NCBI GenBank assembly: GCA_018713145.1
Contig: DVFP01000012.1
Span: 62,001-126,000, forward strand
DNA from: Candidatus Scybalocola faecavium
GTDB taxonomy: Bacteria > Bacillota > Clostridia > Lachnospirales > Lachnospiraceae
Reading direction: 5' to 3'
DNA length: 64,000 nt
Under the pieces are notes generated by a model that did not search any database, was not told the DNA's origin, and was given only the letters and a program-made list of their open reading frames with translations. Below, piece after piece: positions 36,783 to 45,508 of this stretch; positions within the stretch are counted from its first letter, which is position 1; each line of letters starts with the position of its first letter. Position numbers and translations under genes: made by a program.

Positions 36783-38040
36783 GATAGCAAAAGAAAAAAT
36801 ACAGGAGGGCATTAAGATTTATCTTGACAAAGATGAATACGGGCATTACAGACTTTCCCGGGAACTTCAGCGTCCATTTTTTATTCTTGGACCGGCAGGT
36901 GTGGGCAAAACGGAAATGGCCGAACAGCTTGCAAAGGAAATGAATCTGGGTTTTGTCAGCTACAGTATGACCCATCACACCCGGCAGAGTGTTATAGGAC
37001 TTCCGGCCATCGTCAGCCGCAGCATAGGGACTGTGAATTATCAGGCTACAGAATATACCATGTCAGAAATTGTTGATGCCATATATGAACAGATCCGCAA
37101 AGGCTGGAAGGAAGGTATCCTATTTTTAGATGAGATCAACTGTGTGTCAGAAACATTGTCAGCGCTTATGCTCCAGCTGCTCCAGAAAAAATGTCTTGGC
37201 CCTCACAAAATACCTGAAGGCTGGGTCATTGTAGCCGCAGGAAATCCTGGAGAATATAACCGATCGGCCAGGACTTTTGATGCGGTGACCCTTGACCGGA
37301 TGAGAGTCCTTGAAATTGAGCCGGATATAGAAAGCTGGATGGAATACGCGGTTGGCCGCGGCATACATCCACTGATCCTTTACTATTTGCAGAGACGCCC
37401 GGAAGATTTCTATTTTTATCTTCTAGGTAAAAAGCCGGAACTTATCACCCCCCGTGGATGGACAGACTTGTCGGATGCCATAAAAGCCTGCGAAGAAATG
37501 CGCTTTGCTGTTGATATACCGCTTATATCTCAATTTATCCATAAGGATACAACGGTTCAAAGATTTTCGGATATGTATGATTTTTATTCAAATTTTGTCC
37601 GGCTAGAGGATATTGATCAAATTTTGTCCGGACAGATTTCCCAGGAGTTTGCCCACCGAATGAAAAATGAGAAGTTTCAGATAAAGTGGATGTTGGAAAT
37701 TGTTTTATTGGAACAGTGTTTAATGCAAGCACATAAAATATCCGGCGGCTGTAAAACGCCACAGGATGTTTCCGCCCATTCTGGTGCAGGGCAATGGCAG
37801 AATCAGCTACAGAACTGTCTCCAGTTTATAGAATACATTATGGGAAGAGGCCTGGAATTAGACTACTTTATAGCATCACTTATGAGGAACAGAGACGCAG
37901 GTATGCTGTTGATCCTTAAGGACAGTCAGTGGTTCTGGGATTTATATAGGGATATGAATCCGGAAAATTTTAGCTGGAATACACTGAAAAACAGACTTAA
38001 AGAGATAAAGGATCAGGAGGTACATGATGAAAATTGTTGA
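36763..38040 (+). CDS. MoxR-like AAA+ ATPase
   Basis: This 425-residue ATPase has a Walker A loop GPAGVGKT at 43-50, a Walker B motif ILFLDEIN at 119-126, a sensor 1 region VAAGNPGEYN, and the LDRMRVLEIEP arginine-finger region typical of MoxR proteins. The C-terminal 170 residues are helical and less conserved. MoxR proteins act with VWA partners as chaperones that remodel or activate protein complexes. I chose the ATG at 36763, which has TGGAGG nine bases upstream; the ATG at 36754 is too close. It ends overlapping the next gene by 14 bp. Confidence 0.9.
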   Translation: MCKISIKIAKEKIQEGIKIYLDKDEYGHYRLSRELQRPFFILGPAGVGKTEMAEQLAKEMNLGFVSYSMTHHTRQSVIGLPAIVSRSIGTVNYQATEYTMSEIVDAIYEQIRKGWKEGILFLDEINCVSETLSALMLQLLQKKCLGPHKIPEGWVIVAAGNPGEYNRSARTFDAVTLDRMRVLEIEPDIESWMEYAVGRGIHPLILYYLQRRPEDFYFYLLGKKPELITPRGWTDLSDAIKACEEMRFAVDIPLISQFIHKDTTVQRFSDMYDFYSNFVRLEDIDQILSGQISQEFAHRMKNEKFQIKWMLEIVLLEQCLMQAHKISGGCKTPQDVSAHSGAGQWQNQLQNCLQFIEYIMGRGLELDYFIASLMRNRDAGMLLILKDSQWFWDLYRDMNPENFSWNTLKNRLKEIKDQEVHDENC

Positions 38041-38560
38041 ATTATATGCAGAAAGGATGAAACTCTTTTATTTGCTCTCACAAAATAATATATATCTACG
38101 GGCAACGGGCAGGGCATTCCGATATGAAGAGGAAGTGCCGGATGAGTGTGATGAACAGCAGATCAGGGAAAATTATGTCAAGGTACAGAAATTGCTGAAA
38201 AAGCTGGACGACATGGAAAATTCCTTAAACGAAGTAGACGGCAGAACTTATGTGAAGGTTATGGGAAATTGTCTGAGTATTGCCACTGCCCGGAAATATC
38301 TGAGCCAATTTTCTCATATCTATGATGATGGAATGGGGGTATTTAGTTACCGGGATTTTCCGTATTATGGCTTTGATAATATCCGGTGGCGGGCCCTGGA
38401 TGCGTGTTGCGTGTCTAAAAAGGAGGAAGTTATCTTTGATCCTCTGCATTTAAAAGAGCGGAGCAAAGAGTTTGAAGAAAAAAAGATTGACTGGTATTTA
38501 AAGCTTAAAGTTGCTGTTGCTATTTCTGATGCAACTACGGATGTGGAAATAAAGGAATAG
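38027..38560 (+). CDS. Unknown protein, cassette B member of a paralogous pair
   Basis: This 177-residue protein is homologous to the cassette A protein at 32870-33397, sharing MKIVELxAERMK at the N-terminus, IATARKYL near residue 85, YYGF and WYLKLKVAVAISDATT at the C-terminus. I do not recognise a named family. The start at 38027 has CAGGAGG six bases upstream; an adjacent ATG three bases earlier is less well spaced. It overlaps the end of the MoxR gene, so it is likely made with the ATPase and may be a subunit or substrate adaptor. Confidence 0.77.
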   Translation: MKIVELYAERMKLFYLLSQNNIYLRATGRAFRYEEEVPDECDEQQIRENYVKVQKLLKKLDDMENSLNEVDGRTYVKVMGNCLSIATARKYLSQFSHIYDDGMGVFSYRDFPYYGFDNIRWRALDACCVSKKEEVIFDPLHLKERSKEFEEKKIDWYLKLKVAVAISDATTDVEIKE

Positions 38561-38576
38561 AAAGGATGCCTCTGAG

Positions 38577-40211
38577 ATGGCGATTGGCATAGATCCTGAA
38601 AGAATAGAGTGCAGGAAGGAACTGGAAAAACTTATACGCCAGTTGGATGTTCTGATCCTGCGAAAAAATATTTATGGAGCAGAAGCGGGCAAGTCGTTTC
38701 CTTCATGGAGTGAAGCAGATGATATACATCTGAACAACATTCTCAATAAGATGAAAAATAATAAAAGCTTTCGGATATGTATACCGGACTTTATACAATA
38801 TATAATCCGGGCGGATAAAGCAGATATGGAAGATGTTTTCAGAAAACTTCTGGACTGCCTGCCCGGACAAGGTCCAGTTTACCGGGTGAATAATTTTGCG
38901 GTTTTTATGATGCAGGATGTAAAAAAATTGTTTTTGGCAGAAAGCAGTAAATATTTACAACTTCTCTATGAAAATGAAAAACACAGGCCGGAACTGGAGA
39001 AAGAGTTTTATTGCTGGATTCAGGGGTATCGGTGTGAATCCAATGCTCCGGATGTTTTTCTTGCCATACTTGAAGGCAATATCTCTGTTGTACGCTTTTA
39101 TTTGATGCTTGGTGGAAAAGCGGGCATATGCTGCAGTCAGGAAGATGGGGCTTCCGGGAATATTCAAAAATATTATGTGTACATAATGGAAGAACAGCAC
39201 GGAGATTACTGTGGGGATCTTCAAAAGGCATGGTTTTGTGATAGCATGACTGCGGCGGTCCTTTCCGGGAAAATTGAGATGATCTGCTTTATAGGCAAAT
39301 ATGTGAAAAAGCTTTCATGGAATGAAGAACTGAAAAAAAGCATTATCCATGCATCAAAGGACATATCTGGATATATCATCAAACAATATCCGGATATTAT
39401 GGATTCTCTTACATTTGAGGATATTATAGAAGGGATGAATCCTGTCCTGTTTGATGCTTTTGTGCAAAAATACGGAAATGACGCACAAAAGTATTGGGAA
39501 TTGCTGGAGGATTTTCTGGAAAAAACTTATTTTTCTGTGGGAGGAATCCAACCGTGGAAAAAAAGCCTTTTTGATCATTTGCTGTGGAAATCGGAAAATA
39601 TCAAAAAAACAGTTTATTTTTTGAAAAAAATCAAAGATACTGTCACAAAACCGGTATTAAAAAGTAAGCTTCAGAGGCATTGCTTTATAGGACTGGGTGT
39701 ATATCTAAAAAAATATGACAGTATAGATCCTAAATTATTGGAAATTTTTCTGAAAATGGCTGACGAAACCGAACTTGCAGATTATACGCTGCTATTTTAT
39801 AAATATGCTAAAACATATTTTACAGGAAATAACGGCACACGAACAGAAATTTGTCCGAATTACGGTATTCTGCTGGCAAAATTAAAAAGTCGAAAAGATG
39901 CGATCCTGGGGTACATAGATCTGTACGCAGTGAAGGAAGATAAGGAGTGCCGTATCCAAACTTATTCTCCAGAACAGCGGAAGGAAATCCTGCGGCGGTT
40001 TCGGCCGGTCAACCTCTATGCCAGGACGGATCCGTTAAATCGCAGGATCCTGAAGAAAAATGACCTTAGTGAAGTAAACACAGCTGTAAAATACGGATAC
40101 ATCACCCGGGAAAATGCCTTTGCATTGTATGAATACGCATTGACGCTTCCAAGATGTTCTGAAGATATACTGGTGATACTGCTTAGCATAGCAAAAGCCA
40201 GCCATCATTAA
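38577..40211 (+). CDS. Unknown 544-residue protein with ankyrin-like segments (tandem paralogue 1)
   Basis: I do not recognise a named family over the full length. A segment near residues 155-180 (APDVFLAILEGNISVVRFYL) has the spacing and residues of ankyrin helices, and AVLSGKIEMICFIGKYV near 225 is a second, weaker unit. The C-terminal 75 residues (EQRKEILRRF to YGYITRENAFALYEYAL) are the part best conserved with the next gene. No signal peptide or membrane helix is seen. It could be a recognition or scaffold protein for the MoxR-VWA pair, by analogy with other MoxR operons. GAAAGGATG-type spacing precedes the ATG. Confidence 0.75.
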   Translation: MAIGIDPERIECRKELEKLIRQLDVLILRKNIYGAEAGKSFPSWSEADDIHLNNILNKMKNNKSFRICIPDFIQYIIRADKADMEDVFRKLLDCLPGQGPVYRVNNFAVFMMQDVKKLFLAESSKYLQLLYENEKHRPELEKEFYCWIQGYRCESNAPDVFLAILEGNISVVRFYLMLGGKAGICCSQEDGASGNIQKYYVYIMEEQHGDYCGDLQKAWFCDSMTAAVLSGKIEMICFIGKYVKKLSWNEELKKSIIHASKDISGYIIKQYPDIMDSLTFEDIIEGMNPVLFDAFVQKYGNDAQKYWELLEDFLEKTYFSVGGIQPWKKSLFDHLLWKSENIKKTVYFLKKIKDTVTKPVLKSKLQRHCFIGLGVYLKKYDSIDPKLLEIFLKMADETELADYTLLFYKYAKTYFTGNNGTRTEICPNYGILLAKLKSRKDAILGYIDLYAVKEDKECRIQTYSPEQRKEILRRFRPVNLYARTDPLNRRILKKNDLSEVNTAVKYGYITRENAFALYEYALTLPRCSEDILVILLSIAKASHH

Positions 40212-40235
40212 GCGTCAGAGAGGAGAATTGATAAG

Positions 40236-41882
40236 ATGATCGTACGCAACTGTATGAGTGAGTATAGAAGCCAACTGGAATCCCTTGTCTTTAAAGGAAA
40301 TAAAAATATGGAAGGAAGAGAAAGACCGGAGCCATTTGCCGCATGGAGTGACGATGATGATATTCAGTTAGAACATTTCATTACTAAACTAAAGGAGGAT
40401 ATTTTTTTCTCCCCTAACCTATATAAGTCACTTTTTGTTGAGTATATGGAATATGCCGCTGCTGCAGATCAGGAGAAAGCGTTCCGCATGCTTCTATCCT
40501 GTATGCCCGATGATGGCTCTATTTTGAAATTCCGCAGGAATGACTTATTTTTATCAGACTTGGATCCGAAACGGCCATTTAATATCAAGGATCGCAAGTA
40601 CTGGAAAATTCTCTATGAAAATGAAAAACAAACGTATGATCCGGATGCCATGTCTTATGTTGTGATCCAAGAACACCATTGCCTATCCAATGCCCCAGGC
40701 ATTTACCTAGCTATACTTGACGGGGATATTTTCACGGTGAGATTCTATTTGGGTCTTGGAGCGAGTATGGTTATAAGTTACGGATGTGAGGCATCATTGT
40801 CCGTGGATATGTCAGATCAGCACCCTCAAATTCAGGTGTCTGTCCACGATCCTGGCGTTTCTCACGGATATTTCGTGAAGTTTAGAAAGAATAGAAAAGC
40901 TGTGTTTTTTGATGCTATAACTGCAGCTGTTCTTTCAGGGAAAAAATACATGATAGATTTTATCCGAACATTTATGAAATCTGTCTATTGGAATCCGAGC
41001 CTTGAAAAAAGCATTATTTATTCATCTGAAAGTCTGTCAAAATATTTGTTAGAGTGTTTTCCGGAAATCCTGGATTACCTCACATTAGAAAATATTATGG
41101 ATGGGGACAATACTGTGCTCTGGGATGCCTTTATTAATAAAGCCGGGATAAGCGTCAGGGATCAGTGCCGGTTTATGGAAAATTTTCTGGATAAAACCTA
41201 TGAAGATGATTATGAAAATCCTCAGGAGGAAGAGAAAATTACTATCTTCAGTGATTTTCTGGGACAGATAGAAAATCCGGGCATAGAAAGGACCTGGAAT
41301 TTCTATGAAAAAATCGGAACCATCGTATCCGATCCCTTATTAAAGGGAAAAATCCGAAGACATATCTTTGCCAGGATAGGAGAATGTCATCTGTCTTATT
41401 TAATCGGCGGCATTGATGAAAAGATATATGATGCGTTTGGAAATATGGATGGAGGATTAGTCGAATATACGCCGTTGCTTTTATACAATAAAAAGGATAC
41501 TGATGAGATACCAATTCCTTTTTCCAGAGACCAGTATGGGAGAATCCTGTTGAAAATAAAAAACATGGATAACAGGCCTTTAGGATGGGTAGATCTCTAT
41601 AAAGAACAGATCCAAAGCTGCCGGATTAATCGTTATACTAAGGAAGAACGTAAAGAAATCATGCGCCGCTTCCCGCCAATTAAAATCTGTCCAATGGCCG
41701 ATCCCTGGAATTGCAATATTTTGAGAATAAATCATCTGCGAGAAGTTAAAGACGCCATCCATTACGGGTATATAACGCCGGAAAACGCTTTTGCCCTGTA
41801 TGAATATGCAGTGAAGCTGCCAAAGTGTTCCGAGGCAATATTAGTGGCGCTGCTGGAGCTGGCAGGAGAGCGGGGATGGTGA
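40236..41882 (+). CDS. Unknown 548-residue protein with ankyrin-like segments (tandem paralogue 2)
   Basis: This protein is a clear paralogue of the preceding one, aligned along its whole length. Shared parts include the N-terminal AWSDDDDIQLEHFI-type segment, an ankyrin-like SNAPGIYLAILDGDIFTVRF block near residue 150, AVLSGKKYMIDFIRTF, SIIYSSESLSKYLLE and the C-terminal ERKEIMRRFPPI and YGYITPENAFALYEYAV blocks. The middle parts differ most. The pair most likely arose by tandem duplication and has diverged strongly. AGAGGAGA precedes the ATG. It is the last gene of cassette B. Confidence 0.75.
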   Translation: MIVRNCMSEYRSQLESLVFKGNKNMEGRERPEPFAAWSDDDDIQLEHFITKLKEDIFFSPNLYKSLFVEYMEYAAAADQEKAFRMLLSCMPDDGSILKFRRNDLFLSDLDPKRPFNIKDRKYWKILYENEKQTYDPDAMSYVVIQEHHCLSNAPGIYLAILDGDIFTVRFYLGLGASMVISYGCEASLSVDMSDQHPQIQVSVHDPGVSHGYFVKFRKNRKAVFFDAITAAVLSGKKYMIDFIRTFMKSVYWNPSLEKSIIYSSESLSKYLLECFPEILDYLTLENIMDGDNTVLWDAFINKAGISVRDQCRFMENFLDKTYEDDYENPQEEEKITIFSDFLGQIENPGIERTWNFYEKIGTIVSDPLLKGKIRRHIFARIGECHLSYLIGGIDEKIYDAFGNMDGGLVEYTPLLLYNKKDTDEIPIPFSRDQYGRILLKIKNMDNRPLGWVDLYKEQIQSCRINRYTKEERKEIMRRFPPIKICPMADPWNCNILRINHLREVKDAIHYGYITPENAFALYEYAVKLPKCSEAILVALLELAGERGW

Positions 41883-41921
41883 GACATGATGTATAGATGT
41901 AAAAAGAATCCAATCTAATTA

Positions 41922-41950
41922 TTGTATATACATTATCTTAGTGGTATAAT
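41922..41950 (+). promoter_or_regulatory. Near-consensus promoter downstream of cassette B
   Basis: TTGTAT and a perfect TATAAT are separated by 17 bp. Confidence 0.65.
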
Positions 41951-41956
41951 TTAGCG

Positions 41957-42276
41957 TAGTAAATAATTCATTTTACCTGATTTACTCAATGAATGAGATT
42001 CCAGGCGAAAATTGACAATTGAATATCGTGCAGGAAAAGTAATTTACTAAAAATGGACATAATGGGTATTGACAGAGTATGTGGGAAAGGGATTGGAGTT
42101 CAGGGTTAAAACAGAGTGACATTCCTTTATAATGTGAATATGGCTGGGAACGATTTAGATACCAGAGCTGTACAATAATCCTAGGTACTATTAGGAAAAG
42201 CAAAGGAATCTGGATAAAATTTAGGGAAAGTGGGCGATTTATCACACATTTTTTGGAAAAAATGTGTGATTTTTTT
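41957..42276 (+). ncRNA. Candidate noncoding RNA of about 320 nt
   Basis: The stretch between the promoter at 41922-41950 and the terminator at 42242-42276 has no ribosome-binding site followed by a credible gene on the plus strand. Promoter and terminator both point to a discrete transcript of about 320 nt, start estimated seven bases after the -10. I recognise no known RNA family (not tmRNA, RNase P or 6S by eye). It could instead be the leader of the mcrBC operon, with the terminator acting as an attenuator. Confidence 0.4.
42242..42276 (+). terminator. Strong terminator or attenuator upstream of mcrB
   Basis: A perfect 13-bp stem (TCACACATTTTTT) with a two-base spacer, which needs a few end pairs opened to form the loop, runs into seven T residues. 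Confidence 0.85.
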
Positions 42277-42355
42277 GATAGGGTGTCTAAAAGTCTTATA
42301 AAATTAGGACTGAAGATTCCGAGAAGTTATAAGAATTAAAGGAGGATTTAATAAA

Positions 42356-44056
42356 ATGGCAAAAGAATTTCGTATTATTAATGAATTGAAGGACGATGAG
42401 CTGGAACTCGACCCCACAAATACCAGTAAGTATTCTTTGTACAGAGCACCTTGGGACGCCATAGACGATAAAGAGTATTATAATCCTACTGCTAAAGATC
42501 CAGACAGAATATGGATAACAGAGAAAAAAACTTTTGATCAGCAAACTTGTGTATGCATATTATTATATTTTTTATGTGGAATAGGTAAGAATAAAGAAAA
42601 TGGCTCACTTACTACTATTTACGAAAAATTGCCAACGGAGTTTAAGGCGGATATAAAAAAAATTGCAGGTAAATCAAAATTAAATATGGATGCCCCATGG
42701 GAAGATAAAGGAAAAGAGACCGACTGGACGAGTTCTACAGGCTTTCCATTTTATGGAAAGGAAGAAGGCCTTCCAGAAGACATTAAAAATTACTCTTCTG
42801 AAAACATTGAAAACTATTCTAAAAAAAATAGAGTGTATTTAAATAACCAGAATCAAAAAAAGAGTGTTTTTAACATTTTTTTTAGAGAGTGCTTTAATAA
42901 TAAAGGACTGTATCTCGAGAATAAATACCAATATGTTCTTTGTTGGGATAGGGAGTATATAGCCAGAAATCAAAATAATACTCAGGATATAACCAGTGAG
43001 ACAGATGAGTATTATAACCAAATTAAAAATATGATAAATAATGGCAGCAGACAGATTATCTTGACTGGTGCGCCTGGAACAGGAAAAACTAGGACTGCAA
43101 AAAAAATTGCAGAGGATTTAGGAACTGAACTTTTGAGGGATAATAGAAGTGCTAAATATGAATTTATTCAGTTTCATCCATCCTATGACTATACTGATTT
43201 TATAGAAGGGCTTAGACCGATTCAAGGTAAAAAAGGCAAAATTGAATTTAAGAAAATAGACGGAATTTTTAAAAGATTCTGTAGAAAAGTGATTGAAAGT
43301 GAAAATAAAGAAAGTGATAAATTTTTCTTTATTATTGATGAGATTAACAGAGCAGATCTTTCAAAAGTGTTTGGCGAACTTATGTATTGTCTGGAAAAAG
43401 ATAAACGCGGGGAAAAAAATACTGTACAGACACAGTATCAATATCTTCCAACCTATGATCCAGACACGGGCGATAAGGTTCCGAATGATGTTTTTGCTAG
43501 TGGGTTTTATATTCCCGAAAATGTAATTATAATCGGAACTATGAATGATATCGACCGCTCTGTTGAAAGCATGGACTTTGCTCTTCGCCGAAGATTTGAT
43601 TGGTTAGAAATGGAAGTAACAGAGGATTTATTAAAGAGTGCTCTAAAAATGATTTTTAAAGAATACGGTATAAATTCTGCTATGATAGATGATATAGCTT
43701 CAAGAATTATGAATCTAAATGAGGAAGTCAGCAAAAGTGAAATGTTTTTAAATGAACAATATTATATCAGCCAGGGATATTTTTCAAATTTAAATAAAAC
43801 TACTATAGATAAATTAAATAACGGTTCAGTGCAGAAAGCCACAGCAGTTACTGAATTTCTAAAAGATGTATATAAGTATCGGTTGGAGGGACTTTTAAAA
43901 GAATACATGCGTGGTGAAGATTCTAAAAAAATCTGTGATTTTTTTAAGAAGTGTAAAGCTGCTCTGTTAAAAGAGGGGGATGAATCCCCAAAAACAGATG
44001 CACAAAATACAGACGTACAAAATGCTACAATAATGGAAGATCAAAATGATGAGTAA
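42356..44056 (+). CDS. mcrB: McrB-like restriction AAA+ ATPase/GTPase subunit
   Basis: This 566-residue protein has a C-terminal McrB-type motor: Walker A GAPGTGKT at 238-245, Walker B FFFIIDEINRADLSKVFGEL from 323, the McrB signature MNDID-RS at 396-402 and FALRRRF. The N-terminal 220 residues would be the DNA-recognition domain; I cannot place it in a named family, so the modified or unmodified target is unknown. With McrC it would cleave invading DNA. The gene is markedly AT-rich compared with its neighbours, a sign of transfer. AAAGGAGG precedes the ATG, and its end overlaps mcrC by 11 bp. Confidence 0.9.
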   Translation: MAKEFRIINELKDDELELDPTNTSKYSLYRAPWDAIDDKEYYNPTAKDPDRIWITEKKTFDQQTCVCILLYFLCGIGKNKENGSLTTIYEKLPTEFKADIKKIAGKSKLNMDAPWEDKGKETDWTSSTGFPFYGKEEGLPEDIKNYSSENIENYSKKNRVYLNNQNQKKSVFNIFFRECFNNKGLYLENKYQYVLCWDREYIARNQNNTQDITSETDEYYNQIKNMINNGSRQIILTGAPGTGKTRTAKKIAEDLGTELLRDNRSAKYEFIQFHPSYDYTDFIEGLRPIQGKKGKIEFKKIDGIFKRFCRKVIESENKESDKFFFIIDEINRADLSKVFGELMYCLEKDKRGEKNTVQTQYQYLPTYDPDTGDKVPNDVFASGFYIPENVIIIGTMNDIDRSVESMDFALRRRFDWLEMEVTEDLLKSALKMIFKEYGINSAMIDDIASRIMNLNEEVSKSEMFLNEQYYISQGYFSNLNKTTIDKLNNGSVQKATAVTEFLKDVYKYRLEGLLKEYMRGEDSKKICDFFKKCKAALLKEGDESPKTDAQNTDVQNATIMEDQNDE

Positions 44057-45380
44057 ATTAACAATTTTGAGCGATGATACTAAGGAATCAACGAAAGTTG
44101 AAATAAAAAAAGAAAATATTATTGTATTATTTTCTGAAGAAGATATTCGCGATTACTCAGCCATACCTAACGATTACATAGGGATAGTGGCGAAAAATAC
44201 GGAAACTTATATCATTAAAAGTCGTTTTGATAATGATAAAAATTTCTATTTTTCACAATATATTCTATCAAAAGCTCTTGGGGTTAAGACATCTATTATA
44301 AAAAATATGCTTATTGATACTAAACCTTCAAAATTTTTGCGAAATATACTTACTATAGTTTTTGTCCTTCAGATTAATGATGCATATAAAAGAGGCATTT
44401 TTCGGCAATACAGAACATTCAAAAAAAACGACTCAAAATTTAAAGGGATAATTGATATAGAAAGACATATCAAGCTCAATCCTATTTTTAACGGATCGAT
44501 TGCATATTCTACTCGCGAATATACTATCGATAACGATGTAAATCGGCTGATATTTACAGCTTATGAAGTTTTAGAGAAAAAAAATAAATTATTATTGAAT
44601 GAGTTAATGAAAGATAAGAAAAATGTTTCGGAATATTTTGTACAATTAGATAATATCATGAAACCCTTTTCACGTCAGGAATCTTATGCAGTTATAGCCC
44701 GGCAAAAAAAAATTATCCATCCCTTTTATCAAGGATGGGATGAAGTAAGGAAAACTGCTATTCAAATACTCAGATTTATGGGGTTTCAAGGTTCTGAAAA
44801 AAAACAAAATCAAGCATATGGAATACTTATTTATATGCCGACTCTATGGGAACGGTATATTCAGTCTATTCTGGAGAACTGTTCTGATATTTTTAAGACA
44901 CAATATCACCGGAAAAGCAAAGATATTCTTATAGAAAAGGATGAGGATAGGAAAGAAGATGTGCGCTTTCGCAACTGCGAACCAGACTTTTGTTTGATAA
45001 AAAAGGGCAAGTCTAAATTATCAAATCCTACAGCAGTATTTGATGCTAAGTATAAAAAAAGATGGTTTAAAGTAAGTGGCGGCAAGGAAGAATTAGTGCT
45101 TGACGGAGACCTCAGAGCGGATGTTTATCAAATTATTTCTTATATGCATATTTTTCCAGTTAAAATTGGGGGGATTATTTGTCCGGGTAGTGATGAGTGC
45201 CATACAAAGAAATATAGATTGTTTAAGGACCTGGAAAATGAAAGCTTTTATCTTCTGTCACTAGGTATACCGAAGAACTGCTCAACAGCCGCTGAATTTA
45301 TTGAGAAGATGAATGAGAATGAAATGTCTTTTTGCGATAATATTAAAAATATTTTTTTAGCGGGGCAGACTGATATTTAG
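44046..45380 (+). CDS. mcrC: McrC-like restriction endonuclease subunit
   Basis: This 444-residue protein fits McrC: an N-terminal domain that contacts McrB, a helical middle part (YSTREYTIDNDVNRLIFTAYE and PTLWERYIQ) and a C-terminal PD-(D/E)xK nuclease core with Asp314 (CEPDF) and Asp333-Ala-Lys335 (FDAKYKK), followed by LRADVYQIISYMH. It would supply the nuclease to the McrB motor. It is as AT-rich as mcrB. GGAAG lies six bases before the ATG at 44046; a second ATG follows directly. Confidence 0.9.
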   Translation: MMSKLTILSDDTKESTKVEIKKENIIVLFSEEDIRDYSAIPNDYIGIVAKNTETYIIKSRFDNDKNFYFSQYILSKALGVKTSIIKNMLIDTKPSKFLRNILTIVFVLQINDAYKRGIFRQYRTFKKNDSKFKGIIDIERHIKLNPIFNGSIAYSTREYTIDNDVNRLIFTAYEVLEKKNKLLLNELMKDKKNVSEYFVQLDNIMKPFSRQESYAVIARQKKIIHPFYQGWDEVRKTAIQILRFMGFQGSEKKQNQAYGILIYMPTLWERYIQSILENCSDIFKTQYHRKSKDILIEKDEDRKEDVRFRNCEPDFCLIKKGKSKLSNPTAVFDAKYKKRWFKVSGGKEELVLDGDLRADVYQIISYMHIFPVKIGGIICPGSDECHTKKYRLFKDLENESFYLLSLGIPKNCSTAAEFIEKMNENEMSFCDNIKNIFLAGQTDI

Positions 45381-45438
45381 CCTGAATGACAATTAAATTT
45401 TGTAGTTCTAATATTAATGATAATCGGGCAAACGCAAG

Positions 45439-45475
45439 AGGAAGGACAGTTCCCGGAGACAGGACTGTCCTCCTT
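45439..45475. terminator. Hairpin between convergent mcrC and RNA ligase genes
   Basis: AGGACAGT (45443-45450) pairs with ACTGTCCT (45464-45471) and is followed by CCTTT. It is of moderate strength and could serve both genes. Confidence 0.55.
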
Positions 45476-45508
45476 TGACTTATTGAGAGATAAGGTTGGG
45501 GACATTTT

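Larger units (their letters stand above)
41883..42355 (+). other. Intergenic region with a candidate small-RNA transcription unit
   Basis: This 473-bp region lies between cassette B and mcrB. It contains a near-consensus promoter and a strong terminator about 290 bp apart, with no credible gene between them. The 80 bp after the terminator hold the mcrB ribosome binding site and no clear promoter. Confidence 0.55.

Noticed and set aside
41982-42245. An 87-codon minus-strand frame between cassette B and mcrB
   Set aside because: It has no ribosome binding site, and its sequence is better explained by the promoter-to-terminator unit on the plus strand.
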